From positions 434,001 through 498,000 of the forward strand of contig WJXW01000016.1 of assembly GCA_015832175.1 (NCBI GenBank): 64,000 nt of DNA. The letters are read 5' to 3'. Below the pieces are notes generated by a model. The model had not been told where the DNA came from. It saw nothing but the letters and a program-made list of their open reading frames with translations, and did no database searches. A program made the translations under genes and the position numbers. This DNA comes from Paraphaeosphaeria minitans. Its lineage: Eukaryota; Ascomycota; Dothideomycetes; Pleosporales; Didymosphaeriaceae. This document shows positions 11,073 through 23,364 of the stretch, piece after piece. Every line of letters starts with the position of its first letter. The stretch's first letter is position 1.

Positions 11073-11638
11073 CTCTCAAACCCCGACGGTTGCGTCGCTG
11101 AAGAATAATCCTTCGTATCGTCTACACACGCAATTTGCCTTATTTTTGACCGTACTTGTTCAAACGCGAAGGCGGAGTTGGCGACCATCACCCAATAACT
11201 ATGAACAGTACACCCATAAAACATGATGTCCCATCGTGAAGAAGCGATGACAAGTTTATCACTTTACTTGGATTCTAGATCACGATATCTTCGCATACAT
11301 TGCGACATGCTTGGCGCGTGTCATCCCGAGCGACTGTTAAGCATCTCCTCGGCAATGCGTCTCCAAATAGCACATCTTGATAGCGTGCTTTATGCTAACC
11401 ATGATAAATCGTGAAAAATGCTACAAAGAGCCCACTTGATCGGCGCCTGTAAGTGTGCCGTGAACCGCCATTGTAGCCCCTGGCAGGGCTCCCGCAGGAC
11501 TGCATGGGTTGCGATATGACATATAGGCGTGTATGTGCCTGGAGCGAGTAGCTGGCTGTCTATGGGGTTACTATCTTGTCAAGTGAACACAAAGACGACA
11601 GATCCAGTTGTTTGAGAGTCTGTCGCGAATGTGTAATC
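11073..11638. other. Spacer between beta-mannosidase and Dal5-like permease
   Basis: About 570 bp with 3' flank of the mannosidase gene and 5' flank of the permease, both on the plus strand. Only short open frames are present and none resembles a protein family. Confidence 0.4.
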
Positions 11639-13721
11639 ATGTATGACCAGCACCCTGTCCATAATACGCTGTCCGGTGCAAACCACACAGCATCTTCCGA
11701 GGGCGGCGGCTCAACCACTGATAGCGACGACAAGAGACCCATCCAGGCACCCGTCACAGTCACCAACCTAGCCACAGTAGAAACACAGCGGACAGAGTCG
11801 ATGCTTGGAGATTGGCTACTGCGCGTTCTACGGATTCGAAAGGGTCCCAAACATGAAGTCTACGACCTCGATACCGTCGCCACGCAGCCTAGTATCTGGG
11901 ACTCGGACAATGTCGAAGAGTACAAGGAACGCTATATCCACAAAGAATGGGAAAACTGGTCCGCTTTCGATCCCAACTTCCGATGGACATGGCGGGAAGA
12001 AAGGGCGGTGCGACGAAAAGTAGACTGGAAGATCATGGTAAGGTCCCAAACCGTTACAGATTCCGTCAAACAAACTGACGCCGCAGGTCTGGGTGTGCGT
12101 GATGTTCGCCGCACTCAACATCGACCGCAGTAACATCTCGAATGCGGTTTCCGACAACATGCTCGACGATCTCGGCATCACCCGCGCCGACTACAACACC
12201 GGGCAGACCATATCGCGAGTCGGATTCCTGGTCGCTGAGCTTCCTTCACAGTTGATTTCCAAACGTATCGGTCCTGATCTATGGATCCCCATTCAGATCT
12301 GCTCCTTCAGTCTGATCTCGGCAATGCAGTTTTTTCTGAAGGGCAAATCATCTTTTCTAGCGACGAGGTATCTGATCGCTACCATGCAAGGAGGGTTCAT
12401 CCCTGACACGATCCTATATCTCAGTTACTGGTACACGGGTCATGCTCTACCCATTCGTCTAGCCTGGTTTTGGATGTCGTCCCAGCTGGTTGATATTGGC
12501 GTTGGATTCGCTGCCGTAGGTCTCTTGTCAATGCGCGGTATTTTGGGATACGAAGGATGGCGATGGATGTTCCTCATAGAGGGCTCCTTCACGTTCCTGG
12601 TGGGACTTCTCTCGTTCTTTTTGATGCCGCAGTGCCCGGCGCGGACAAAGAGTTGGTGGAACCTTAGAGGGTACTTTGACGAGAAGGAAGAGAAGATCAT
12701 CGTCAACTCTGGTTAGCTACCTGAGAACTCGCTGAGAACGTGTGCTAATTGTACTTACAGTCATCCGCGACGACCCGCAGAAGGGAGGCATGTTCAATCG
12801 TCAAGGTCTCTCCGTTCGACAAATCTGGGAATGTTCAAAGGACTACGATATGTGGCCTTTGTATTCTCTGGGTCTTCTTTTCGGTATTCCCAAATACCCC
12901 GTGGACCAATACTTGACGCTTTCATTCCGCGAGCTCGGGTTCAACGTCATCCATTCCAACCTACTGTCGATCCCAAAGACAGTTGGGTCCAGTATCACGA
13001 TGCTGCTCATAACTGCATTCAGCGAGCTGGTGAACAATCGGAGTTTCGTCTCGATGGCAGAGGATGCTTGGCTACTGCCATGTTTTGCGGCTTTACTTGC
13101 GTTGAAAAACCCGATCAGTGCATGGGCGTATTTTGCGATTGCCACGGTGCTGCTTTCTTTCCCCTAGTAAGCTTCCACGAGATAAAATGCGTGGTATGAA
13201 GCTAACAATGCTAGTACGCATCCTCTCCAAGTTGCATGGACCAGCAGGAACGCTGGTTCTGTACAGAACCGAACGGTTTCAGCCTCGCTGTACAACATGT
13301 TTGTCCAGGTTAGCGGGATGATTGGAGCGAACAGTAAAAACACGCCTGGCCGTTCTCGAACAATTGCTGATTTGCATTAGTTTATCAACCGTCTGATGCG
13401 CCACGATACTTCAAAGCGAACAAGGGCCTCTTAGTGATCTGTGTCTGGATGTGTGTAAGTATCAGCATCCCGAAGCGAATTGCGTCCCGCATGTAGGTTA
13501 ATTTGTTGCGTAGGTGATTCAATATCCCGGAACATACTTCTATTATCGTTGGAGAAATAACCAGAAAACCAAGAAATGGGAGGCGATGACATCGGAAGAA
13601 CAGGAGATATATAGGACGACCACGACCGATGCAGGGAACAAACGGTAAGTGTCCTGGCGCTCGAAATATAATACATTCAACTAAAGGTTGGGGTAGTCTT
13701 GACTTTCGGTTTGCAACTTGA
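11639..13721 (+). CDS. MFS anion:cation symporter, allantoate permease (Dal5) family
   Basis: Seven exons inferred from splice sites: 11639-12037, 12087-12711, 12761-13166, 13215-13333, 13381-13454, 13514-13644 and 13697-13721, giving 592 aa. The introns are 47-59 nt. After splicing the typical landmarks read through: W(K/R)IM at the end of the hydrophilic N-terminus, [65 protein letters not shown] TM9-10, and the C-terminal YYRWRNN...NKRLDFRFAT. The family carries allantoate, nicotinate, biotin, dipeptides and similar organic acids across the plasma membrane, and the substrate here is unknown. The last exon is only 25 nt but rebuilds the conserved family C-terminus, which supports the acceptor at 13696. 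The start ATG at 11639 lies after an untrusted in-frame extension. Confidence 0.85.
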
Positions 13722-15527
13722 TAGGTCCACCACTTCGTAAACGACGTGGTGCTGCAATTTCGACTGCACATTGTTCGAAGAATTCACAGTCCCAGCTGTG
13801 TTAAGGCGTACAGCATAAGAAGTCTGAGGTGTGGTCAGACGGAAGTGCATGTACGGCACGGAACGGGACGCCCCCAATGTTTGTACGGTTAGCTTGATGC
13901 AAGAGTGGAGCTGAAAACATCGACTTCACCCAAATTCTACGGGCCACGAGAACCTCATTTCGCGAGCCACCGCAACGTGTATGCGTTGTGATGGTCGCTG
14001 TTCACCTGGTGGCCGGCACGAGTCTATCTCTTTTCCATTACCTAGATACCGCCCACAAAAACTCCAGTCTGTCCTGCCACCACCTATGTACTACATCATT
14101 GTGCTCAAGGTTAACTGTTGTATGTTATAGCATACCTTGAGAGTAATGAAGGTTCGTACCCTCCAATTCGTCATCATTCCCGAGTGGCGTTTCGGAACCA
14201 GGCTTGGAAATCCTACGAACTCAATCCGCCCCATGAAACACACGATGGCTCGATTATCGTCAAGCCCCGGGTGGCCGGTCGCGATGCGGTGTGCGAATAC
14301 TGTCTATGTGATGATCTGTAGGGACGAAAATGCACCAGCAGTGGTGGTTCGCACAACTGCATGTACGAGCATACCTACCTATGGTTCCCCTGCAGTTCGA
14401 TCATACGCAAGCAAGCGCGACCAAAATAGCCCCAAAGCATCCTGACCCCCTTCCAACTCACTCCACACACGCCAAGGGCCCATGTCTTCCAACGCAAATG
14501 CATGCGCCTGGGATTATCTTATGCGTCCTCGAGTGCCATCCCAGTGTCTCACCAAGCCCGGCATACGCCTCTCCGCAGTAGCATCCATCATACCCCATCC
14601 CTCAAATGCGGGGAAATCACAACGGCACAGCCAACGCGCATACAAATGAGTTTAGCAATGTTCTTTAAACCTTCCGCGTCTAATTCATCCGGCCGAACGG
14701 GGGCGAGCAGTTGAGTTGCATTTGCGCACGCAAGCGAACCGAGATTATGGATGCCTTGGCTGCCTGCTTCGATGCGGGATAGTGTACTCTGAGGTATTTT
14801 TGTATGTCATATCATGGTGAGGTTTCCCGTTTACGAGGGCGAAGGATCTGGGGAGGCTGGCGTGATTGGGTAGGTAGCGGAATACCTAGATCACCCTGGT
14901 CGTCGCCATCGTCCGGATCGCCGACTTGGAGCAACTTGCCGGAGGACATGCGAGTCTGGGGAACCGCAACAACAACGACGGGCCGAGTTTTGGATCTTCG
15001 GATCAATTGCGTCAAAGGAGGTCGTATGTGGCACGGCTTCTCGAAGCAGCCATCGCGGCACGATGCAACCGCGTCGACTACGCCACCGCATCCCTCCGAT
15101 TCGAATCAAGACCTCAGCGCGGCGTAGCTATACGGCGGTCCAGTTCGTTCATTAAGTTCTGCTCTTTACCCGCATACACCCCGTGTCGGGTTCTCCGATC
15201 GGGACATTGGCCAATACGCGCCGTATTACGCTTACTCGGCATGGTTGAGCGACAACTCTCGCAGATGACCGCCGAGCGTGCGCTTCCTGGCGTAGATCCT
15301 GCGCGCCCCGGATGGGCGCATTGATTGCGCCAGGCCCCCGGTGATGGGGAACTTATTAAAATGTAGTAGATCCGCCGCTCGCGCGTTGCTGACCTCCACC
15401 TTTTCTGTTCCATTTTCGTAAGCCTATCAAGAGGTGCTAGAGGCCTATGGTGCCTCGACGTGTCGGGGTCGCATACGACAACGAACCTGAATTGAAGAAG
15501 TGAAGAGTGCGACTGAAGGTCGAAGAG
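13722..15527. other. 1.8-kb spacer with one possible eroded minus-strand gene
   Basis: No convincing intact gene. On the minus strand, 14811 down to about 14490 reads open with coding-like composition (QSTLSRIEAGSQG, LAPVRPDELDAEGLKNIAKL) and is preceded by a possible intron acceptor near 14790. A further open piece lies at about 14812-15015. I could not join them into one model or assign a family. Plus-strand short frames in the same area look random. Confidence 0.3.
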
Positions 15528-17433
15528 ATGGCGCCGCAGATCGGCAACGCGGCAGACCCAGTGTTGACGCGAATCGTCCAGCAAGATCGCACATCATGGT
15601 ACCAGAAGAGGAACTTGAGAGTGCTATATGCGTTGCTGTTGCCCTGTTGCATTGGCATCGAGATGACCAGTGGGTTTGACTCACAGATGATCAACACTGT
15701 TCAGATCTCGCCAGCATGGCAAACCTGTGAGATAACCCAGTACTGCAGGTCTTGTGGAAATACTGACACCAAGCAGACTTCAACCATCCAGAGGGAGCGC
15801 TATTGGGCATCATCTCGGCCGCGTACAACTTGGGCGCGATTTGCGCGCTACCATTCGTACCCTATGTCAACGATACATACGGAAGACGATGGGCCATCTT
15901 TTTGGGCAGTTGGATCATGGTGGTCGGCGCCCTCGTGCAGGCTTTCTCCATCGGCCCTGCCATGTACGTGGTGGCTCGCTGGATCCTCGGTTTCGGCATC
16001 CCTTTCTGCATCATCGCCGGATCTTCGCTTATGGGAGAGCTCGCATACCCCAAAGAACGCCCTATCATGACCTCGCTCTTCAATGCCCTCTACTTTGTTG
16101 GTGCGCTCGTTGCCGCGGGCGTATCGTTTGGTACGCAGCATCTGAACTCGGACTGGGCATGGAGAATACCCTCGCTCTTACAAGCTGGTCCGTCTATGCT
16201 CCAAATCATCTTCATATTGTAGGTCACCCTCGGACCTTGCCGTTCTGTATCTATCCGAGTCACGAAAAGCTTACACGCAACAGCTTCATCCCCGAATCTC
16301 CTCGCTATCTAATTTCCAAGGATAAGCGCGATGAGGCATTTCGGATACTTGTCCACTATCACGCAGAAGGAAACTCGCAATCCGATTTCGCCCTCGCCGA
16401 AATGGCCCAGATCGAGTCTACAATCCGACTTGAACTCCAATATTCGCAGAGCTCCTGGTTCGATATGATATCTACTCCCGGTATGCGCAAGCGCGTCCTC
16501 GTTGGCTCCTTTCTTGGTCTGTTCACACAGTGGAGTGGGAACACGCTCATTTCGTACTACCTCTCCGACCTACTCAAACTCATCGGGTACGACGACCCGA
16601 ACTTCAAGGGCAAGCTCAATGTCGGGCTGAATAGCTGGAACTTATTCAATGCAGTGGGGATCAGTTTGTTGGTGCGGAGATTCCCGAGACGAGTCATGTA
16701 CCTGACGTGTGCGACGGCACTGTTGTGTTGTTATGTCGGGTGGACAGTGGCGATGCAGCAGTTTTTGGACAGACACACCCAGGTGGCAGCGAAAATCACC
16801 ATCTTCTTCATCTTCGCGTACCAGCCGTGCTACAACATCGGCTACAACGCTTTGACATACAGTAAGGCTCACAACATCGTGGCTCGAACGTAACTAACCT
16901 CACGCAGCTTTCCTCGTCGAACTGTTTCCCTTTGCTCAACGCGCCCGCGGCATCACAATCTTTCAACTCTTCGGCCGCAGCGCCGGCTTCTTCACCACCT
17001 TCGTCAACCCCATCGGGCTCAGGGCTGTCAGCTGGCGCTGGTTGATAACCTACTGCTGCTGGCTCGCATTCGAAATAGTCTTCATCGTACAGCTCCCCCC
17101 TCCGTCCCAGCTCCACCCCGACCCACTAACACGCGGCAGTATCTTCTGTTCCCCGAGACGTACGGGCGCACGCTGGAAGAGCTCGCGTTTCTCTTTGAGA
17201 CAGACGCGCGCGCGGAAGAAGTCCGGCAACGCGTGGAGAAGCAGCTGCAGCGCGAGGTGGGCGATTTCGACTTCGACTTCGACCGGGCGAGCGTCAACCG
17301 GCAGAGCGATACGCCGCTTGTGCCGCGGGGGCATTCGCGGACGAGGGTGACGGCGGGCGGGCGGGACAGGGTGATTGACGAGCGGTGGGAGACGGGCGGC
17401 TGGGCCGGCGACGACCATAGTCGCTGGCCGTGA
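15528..17433 (+). CDS. MFS sugar transporter (second, unrelated position)
   Basis: Five exons: 15528-15726, 15777-16218, 16284-16861, 16908-17086 and 17140-17433, giving 563 aa with introns of 46-65 nt. Features of the sugar-porter family are MTSGFDSQMINTVQ in TM1, YGRRWAIFLGS after TM2, FIPESPRYLISKDKRDEAF before the central loop, TQWSGNTLISYYLSDLL in TM7 and FPETYGRTLEELAFLFE at the end of TM12. The conserved joins (FIFFIPESPR across intron 2, ALTYTFLVELFPF across intron 3, FIYLLFPETYG across intron 4) support the splicing. This Asn-poor TM7 subgroup is often annotated lactose permease or hexose transporter, and substrate is not determinable. The Arg/Asp-rich C-terminal tail of about 60 residues is cytosolic. 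Confidence 0.9.
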
Positions 17434-17984
17434 CCTACCTGCTGAACACGAAGCCACGCACGCAACCTGCCTATAGTAATATGTTTCCTAAAACCTCGAA
17501 TGATACCCCGTCGTTATCGCGACTACACCCCACCCGCACTGCACTTGCTTCCTGAGACGTCTGCATTGCGATGTACGTTATGCGACTGTGCAGAGCCAGA
17601 AATTCGCGTGCCATGCAATCCATCCCCATACCTACGTGCAGCGCGACCGCATTCCGTCCCAGGGTTCCCCGCACTGAGGGTGTCATGCAGATGACGGACC
17701 CCGGCCGGGTTGCAGATTGCGCTGCATCGGTACTTGGGCCGGTGCAGATGAGGGAAGTGCCGGACGGTAGCTGTGCGACGAGCCCGAGAAGCGCGCTTGG
17801 GGGCGAGTGTAAAGGTATTTCCTTGGGCGGTGATCTTGTGGATGTGTGTGGATGGTAGAGTGTGATGGTGATGTTGTGCGTACGGAATAATAGACGTAAC
17901 GCTCTGCAGAAAGACAGGCTACTTCCTCAGTTAGCTAAGACCCACACTACCCTGGCTTGACTTGCACTGACATTGTGCCCACAT
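17434..17984. other. Spacer
   Basis: About 550 bp between the second sugar transporter and the P450 relic. Open frames are short and unrecognised; part of it may be further, unreadable P450 sequence. Confidence 0.3.
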
Positions 17985-18410
17985 CTTAGGCGCCATTGGA
18001 CCCGTGCACTCCGTCACTGGGATGGAGATGCACGAGGCGCTAGCATCCTCCTACATCCACACCTTCACCAAGCGCCTACACGCTCTCGACAGCACACTCG
18101 TCGACCTACAAACCTGGACACACATCTTCGCTCTCGAAGTCCTATCCAGCCTCATCTTGTCCAAAAGCAACGATTACGCCTCCCAGGGCCACGATGGCCG
18201 CAACATGTCCACCAGTGACAAGCACTGGGCGTACTTCACCGTAATAGGCATCCTCCCGCGGCTCGTCGACCTCACATAAACTTTCCCCCGCCTTTACACC
18301 TACATAACGCCACCCATCGCGCGCCTTTGGTCATCCATCCCATCCAGCCTCCGCATCTTCCGTTTCGCCGTGAAAAAAAGTCCTCGAGCGAGATAGAAAT
18401 GCCCTTGGAC
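17985..18410 (+). pseudogene. Cytochrome P450 fragment (pisatin-demethylase-like)
   Basis: A frame at 17985-18279 resembles the middle of fungal P450s of the CYP57/pisatin-demethylase type: a segment like HEALASSYIHTFTKRL, then DLQTWTHIFALEVLSSLILSK (family: ...W...YAFDVIGEITF...), then YFTVIGILPRLVDL (family: ...IGVYP.LH). An in-frame TAA follows, after which the same reading continues to about 18390 (TFPRLYTYITPPIARLW) before another stop. Neither the upstream oxygen-binding-independent N-terminus nor the downstream I-helix, ExxR or heme-cysteine loop is found nearby. It is therefore a truncated, inactive remnant. Identification is by eye on a weakly conserved region. Confidence 0.45.
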
Positions 18411-18926
18411 AGGCCCAGGCTCGTCACACCCTGCAAAAGTCCGCCCCCAACAGCCCTGTTGCTAGTGATCGCGAACCCGACCTTCTCATCTCCCTCGTGG
18501 TCATCTCGCGGGGTTCTGCCTGGTGAAAGTTGAGGTCAAACGTGGAGGATGAGCCGCGGACCAGGGGGTGGTTTTCTATGCATTTGAGGGCGGGAGGTAG
18601 GGTAGTGACGACGGCGCAAGGAGATAGATGTTGATAAAGCATGCTGCTTCGTTGATTGATAAGTGAGGAATATTAGCACTTGCTTTTCGTTTCCAGTTCC
18701 CAGTGAGGCGTCTGGAACAAGAGCTCCAGCAAAACCGTCTCGTGCCCTAAGAGGCAGTCCCCCACGTTACATAATGTACAAGTATTAGTCCACGTGTCGA
18801 ATTTTCCCCGCTGTGACTCGACCCTTCAATACCTCCTCTCTGCGTATGTTGTCGGATATCGTCAACTTCCAATGCACGCAAACGTTTGGAACTCCACCTA
18901 TACAGTTTTTAACATCGTATCGTACA
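18411..18926. other. Spacer downstream of P450 relic and MAM3
   Basis: About 515 bp with no readable gene. It separates the P450 fragment from the 3' end of the CBS-domain gene. Confidence 0.3.
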
Positions 18927-21395
18927 TCAGCTCTCGTCACCAAGCAACGGCTGATTCTCTTCGCTTTCGCTTGCCCCGCCCTTCTTCTTACCTCGCTTCT
19001 TGCGCTTCTTCTTGCTGTTGCTTGCGCCCTGCGAATCGTTCTGGGTGCCTTCTGTATCGGTGTTTGTGTTTTCTTTCTGATCTTGAGCACCGTCAATTTT
19101 TGCAAGGATAGTTTCAGAGTCACTCGAACTGGTAGTCTCCAATACAATCTTCCTAACGCCGTTGGCTTCCACAATGTTCTCAGAGATACTACCACTGCGA
19201 GCTGTGTGCCGCTTCTTCTGAGGACTGCGCGAGGGGGACGGTGATCGGCGGAGCGACGCTACCGTGCTAACGGACTGCGATCGCTGTTTAGAGCGGCTAC
19301 GGTTCTCCTCGGCGGATCCGTTGCTATCCACAACAAGCTTCGAATTCTCATTCACCTGGTGGGATTTCGGCGAGGTTGGTGGCTCGTCATCGGCTGCATT
19401 CGATCTGGGCTGATCATCCTTCCAAGACATACGTCCAGCGGCCATGGTTCCGTAACCCACGGTAACGCTGTGTACTCCGTCGCTGGCTTCTCGTCCTGTA
19501 GTTTCCTGTTAGCTTGTTTCAGTGTGCAAAAGTAATTACTGCAACATACCTGCCGATTCCAACAATCCCTCTCCAACGCCTCCTTGAGGCGCATGCGCAG
19601 ACTTCACACTGATTACCGGGCTGTTAGGCCTATGGTTCTCAGGTATAGTATTAGGAATGCCATTGCTGACAGCCTGCTTGATCTTGACCGTGCCAATGCG
19701 GGTTGCCTTAGGACGACTAGCAACATTCGAAGGGCCGAGATGCTTGAGATGCTGTCGGATCTCGGGGTCGTCGCTACGGATGCCTCGAGTTGTCGCTCGG
19801 TCCAAAGAACGACCAGCTGCTTCACTGCTCCTGCGGCGCAGAAGGAAAGTCGTAGCTTTGGGAGTGGTGCTCTCCTGGAGTGACAGCCTCTTCCCCGAGC
19901 CGCCATCGGGCTGTTCTACTTGGAACTCTCCGTCCTTGACCGGCTCAGTAAGCTTTTGAAAAGGATCGGCGAGAATTTCGCCTTTTGGCACGCGTGTGCG
20001 GGGTGCAGGATGGATCCGACGAATAGCCTGCAGGTGTTAGTGGTTGGCTCGAGCATTCAACAATTTGCCTCCAGTAACGCACCTTGTGAACATCGACGAA
20101 GACATCCGACTCATCGATGATCTCTTCACCTATGAGCTCCTCGATCACATCTTCGAGCGTTACCACACCAACAGCGCCATAAGAGTCGCCAGGGAAGTCA
20201 GAGACCAAGACCATGTGCGATTTTCCCTCCTGAAAAAAGTTGATGATGTCCAAGCAGCTGGTCTCCGGGCGGGTTTCAGGGAGGGTAGCCAAAGCAAAAT
20301 CGCGTACTCTCAGGGCGTCCTCGGGATCGTACGTAATGAGCATCTTGACAAGAAGCATGCCGACGAAGTTATCTGGGTTCTCGGGTGTGTGGATCGGAAT
20401 GCGCGAATAGCCAGCGGACAGTATGTTCTCCATCATCTTCTCGTCCAGGACGGTATCAGACGACATGGTGAAAACATCATCCATGGGCGTCATAATGTTC
20501 CCAACAGGCTTGGCCTTCAGATCCAACACGGCAGAGATGATAGTGACCTCATCTTCGTTAAGGCGATCGTCCGGACTGGTACCGAGCGTCTTGTGGAGCG
20601 TGACCAGCGTCTTCAGACCGGCTTTCTTGTACGTCGTTCCATGATCTTCGCCGAGAAGATAGTCCAGGAGTTTCGCGGTGGGCCAAGCAACGGGTGCCAT
20701 GATGTACATCAGGGCGAGGACGACGGGCGCCATCCAGGCGCCAATGGGCAAGCCATAGCGGACGCAGATGGACTGCGGAACGACCTCTCCGAAGATAACT
20801 ATACGCGGTCAGATGCTGAAGGATTGAACTCGGTAAGGGGAGTGCTTACCGATCAAGACGGTAGAGCTCAGGACGGCAGGCCAGCCTCCACCGAGGGACC
20901 TATCAAGCACGATGGGCAGCGTTTCGTTGGTGATGACATTGCTTAACAGCAGTGTCACCAGAACCCAGTGTTTTCCCCTCTTGAGCAGGCGCAGCACCGT
21001 GGCTGCGTTCTTTCGCTCCGAGCCTTCACCAGACGAAGCGATGACTTGAAGGTAGATCTCATCCTGGCCCATCAGGCTGTAGGCGCATTTAGTCAGCCAT
21101 CGCGCATGGCTTGATACGGTCACCGAGGTACTTACGCGATGGTCAGGCCGGCGAACACACCTCCGCCGAAGACGAGGGCAATGGCGATACCCAGGTACAG
21201 CCAGAGGCTCGCATCGGCGGGCGATTTGGGGGCATCCTCATTGGCGAGGGTGTGGATGGTGCCTTGGTGGAAGAGGGGGATGGCCTTCACCACAGGCGCT
21301 AGGCCGTAGATGAGGGCGAGCCGGGCGATGTTGATGGGGCCATGACGCGCCCACGGTCGAACATCAGCTGAGCCTCTTGGGCGAACGGAGCTCAT
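18927..21395 (-). CDS. MAM3: CNNM/Mam3-family membrane protein with CBS pair
   Basis: Five exons: 21395-21136, 21076-20850, 20798-20083, 20027-19550 and 19495-18927, giving 749 aa with introns of 51-59 nt. Order of domains: an extracellular/vacuolar-side N-terminus with a hydrophobic segment near residue 20; the DUF21/CNNM transmembrane domain ([52 protein letters not shown]); the CBS pair ([15 protein letters not shown]...[19 protein letters not shown]...[17 protein letters not shown]); and a long disordered tail ending in a Lys-rich stretch ([13 protein letters not shown]). Yeast Mam3 (706 aa) is a vacuolar-membrane protein affecting mitochondrial morphology and metal handling, and family members transport or sense Mg2+. 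Conserved motifs continue across every proposed intron. It shares a 368-bp divergent promoter with the BCKDHB gene. Confidence 0.92.
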
Positions 21396-21763
21396 GGCCG
21401 ATGCCACAGCTTGTCGGGCGTGTTTAAGAACGCGGGATTGAGAGGACAATGGGCGGTGCGTTGGGGAAGCAGATCGAGCGTTGCCGCCGCGAAGATGAGC
21501 CTGTCGCGAGAAACACGGGCCCGTGCTTTTCGGGTGTGGTGCAACTCCGTCATCGTGCCTTGGCGAGCCGGTTCCCGTCACGTGCCACTCGCGGGGCCGG
21601 GGATACACTCGCTTGGTGTGCTACCTCCTGGTAACCCGCAAGTAGCCGTCGTAGGACTGTTTGTTCGGTTCGGCAATGCCACGACTCTGCTCGTCCCGCC
21701 GGCCTCATACCTGCCCTGGACTTTTGCTTTCCTTCCAGAACATGCAACTGCGAGCATTAGACA
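21396..21763. promoter_or_regulatory. Bidirectional promoter: MAM3 / branched-chain E1 beta
   Basis: The 368 bp between two divergent ATGs. It must contain both promoters and 5' UTRs. A pyrimidine-rich stretch (cttttgctttccttcc) lies just before the plus-strand start. Specific factor sites were not identified. Confidence 0.6.
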
Positions 21764-23077
21764 ATGGCCGCTAGAAGCCCCTCCATCCGCACCCTCTCGA
21801 GCTATCTGTTGCGCCCGCAAGGCCCCCTGCACCCTAGATGTCGCCAACGATACCATCCGAAGCGGTACTCTTCTGCAGTAGCTGGAGCACGCCTCAACGG
21901 CCCTATCGAATATGATACCACGCCGCTGCTCCACCACACTTCCAAGGCCGCTCTCACCAACCCGGAGCTGCCTGAAGACGTACGCAAGGGTCAAACAAAG
22001 CGCATCAATCTGTACCAAGCCGTGAACGAGGCCCTCCGCCACGCTCTACAATCAGACGAAAGAGTAATCGTGTTTGGCGAGGATGTACAGTTTGGCGGCG
22101 TCTTTAGGGCTACCATGAATCTCGCGAGCGACTTTGGGACGGAACGCGTCTTTAATACGCCGCTGAGCGAGCAGGGACTCGTCGGTTTTGCCATCGGTGC
22201 TGCCAGCGAGGGCATGAAGCCCGTCGCCGAGATCCAATTTGCCGACTACGTCTACCCTGCCTTTGACCAGATTGTCAACGAGGCGGCCAAGTACAGATAC
22301 ATGTCGGGAGCGAACCAAGTGCACTGCGGAGGCTTGGTCGTTCGCATGCCGACCGGCGTCGTAGGACATGGTGGCCTGTGGGTGCTTCCATCTTCATCAT
22401 GTCATGTGTAGATGCTAACAAAAACGCTAGCTACCACTCTCAGTCCCCCGAAGCACTTTTCACGCACATACCCGGCCTCCACGTAGTTATCCCTCGCTCA
22501 CCCACCCAAGCTAAAGGCCTCCTCCTCTCCGCAATTCGCTCAAACGACCCGGTCGTCTTCATGGAGCCCAAGATTCTCTATCGTGCATCCATCGAACAAG
22601 TCCCCGTCGACCCCTTCTACCTCCCTCTTGACAAGGCAGAAATCCTAAAATCTGGCAAAGACATCACTATTGTCTCATATGGCCAGCCGCTGTACACGTG
22701 CTCAGCAGCGATAACGGCAGCAGAAAAAGACTTTGGGTGCAGCGTTGAGCTGATTGACCTGCGGACGGTATACCCCTGGGACCGCGAGACGGTCCTTGAC
22801 AGTGTGAAGAAGACAGGGAGGGCGATTGTAGTCCATGAGAGCATGCAGAACGCGGGCGTTGGTGCTGAGGTGGCGGCGACGATTCAGGAGAAGGCGTTCT
22901 TGAGATTAGAGGCGCCAGTAAAGCGAGTAACGGGTTGGGCGACATTCACAGGCTTGATGTTCGAGCCACTGATAGTACCGGACGTCACGAGTGAGTCTTT
23001 CCCCAAAACCTGGCTTGCTGAAATGCTAACAGACCGTAGGAGTATACGACGCCATCAAAAAGACATTAGATTATTAG
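21764..23077 (+). CDS. BCKDHB: Branched-chain 2-oxoacid dehydrogenase E1 subunit beta, mitochondrial
   Basis: Three exons: 21764-22377, 22431-22990 and 23040-23077, giving 403 aa with introns of 53 and 49 nt. It is the beta subunit of the thiamine-diphosphate-dependent E1 component that decarboxylates the 2-oxoacids from leucine, isoleucine and valine in the mitochondrial matrix. The N-terminus is a basic, Ser/Arg-rich targeting sequence. Conserved blocks: [83 protein letters not shown] across intron 1, and [17 protein letters not shown]. The last exon supplies [12 protein letters not shown]. The FxTPLSEQG and H..QSPE features favour the branched-chain E1 over pyruvate dehydrogenase. The length matches the family (about 390-410 aa). 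Confidence 0.94.
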
Positions 23078-23353
23078 TTATTTCAAAAAGCTATGAAGAT
23101 TCCCTCACCCGCTCACCACGTCCGCAACACTGCCGCCAACCGACTCCGTGAAATTACAGATGGCACACCAATCATCCTCCGCCTAAAGCTGAAACTAACA
23201 AGACGTCCAGCCCAGCCCCAAGTCTCCCAATGCCCACGCTAGACCCCACAGCTCGGCACGAAGCGACGTCCCCACCGCACACCCTAACTAACCTCACCCT
23301 CGCCAGGCATAGAATCCCATCGACATCTCCCTTCCTCCCACAAAAAAAAACTC

Positions 23354-23358
23354 AAAAA
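23354..23358 (-). terminator. RNA polymerase III T-run after tRNA-Phe
   Basis: On the minus strand a run of five T begins six bases past the discriminator base of tRNA-Phe, with a further run of nine T at 23342-23350. This is the usual Pol III termination signal. Confidence 0.7.
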
Positions 23359-23364
23359 GAAAGC

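Noticed and set aside
15114..15584. 156-codon minus-strand frame resembling a cysteine-containing DNA-binding protein
   Set aside because: Cysteine spacing does not fit Zn2Cys6, and the frame overlaps the start of the second sugar transporter on the other strand.
20044..20946. 300-codon plus-strand open frame
   Set aside because: Antisense to the CBS region of the MAM3-type gene and spans its introns.
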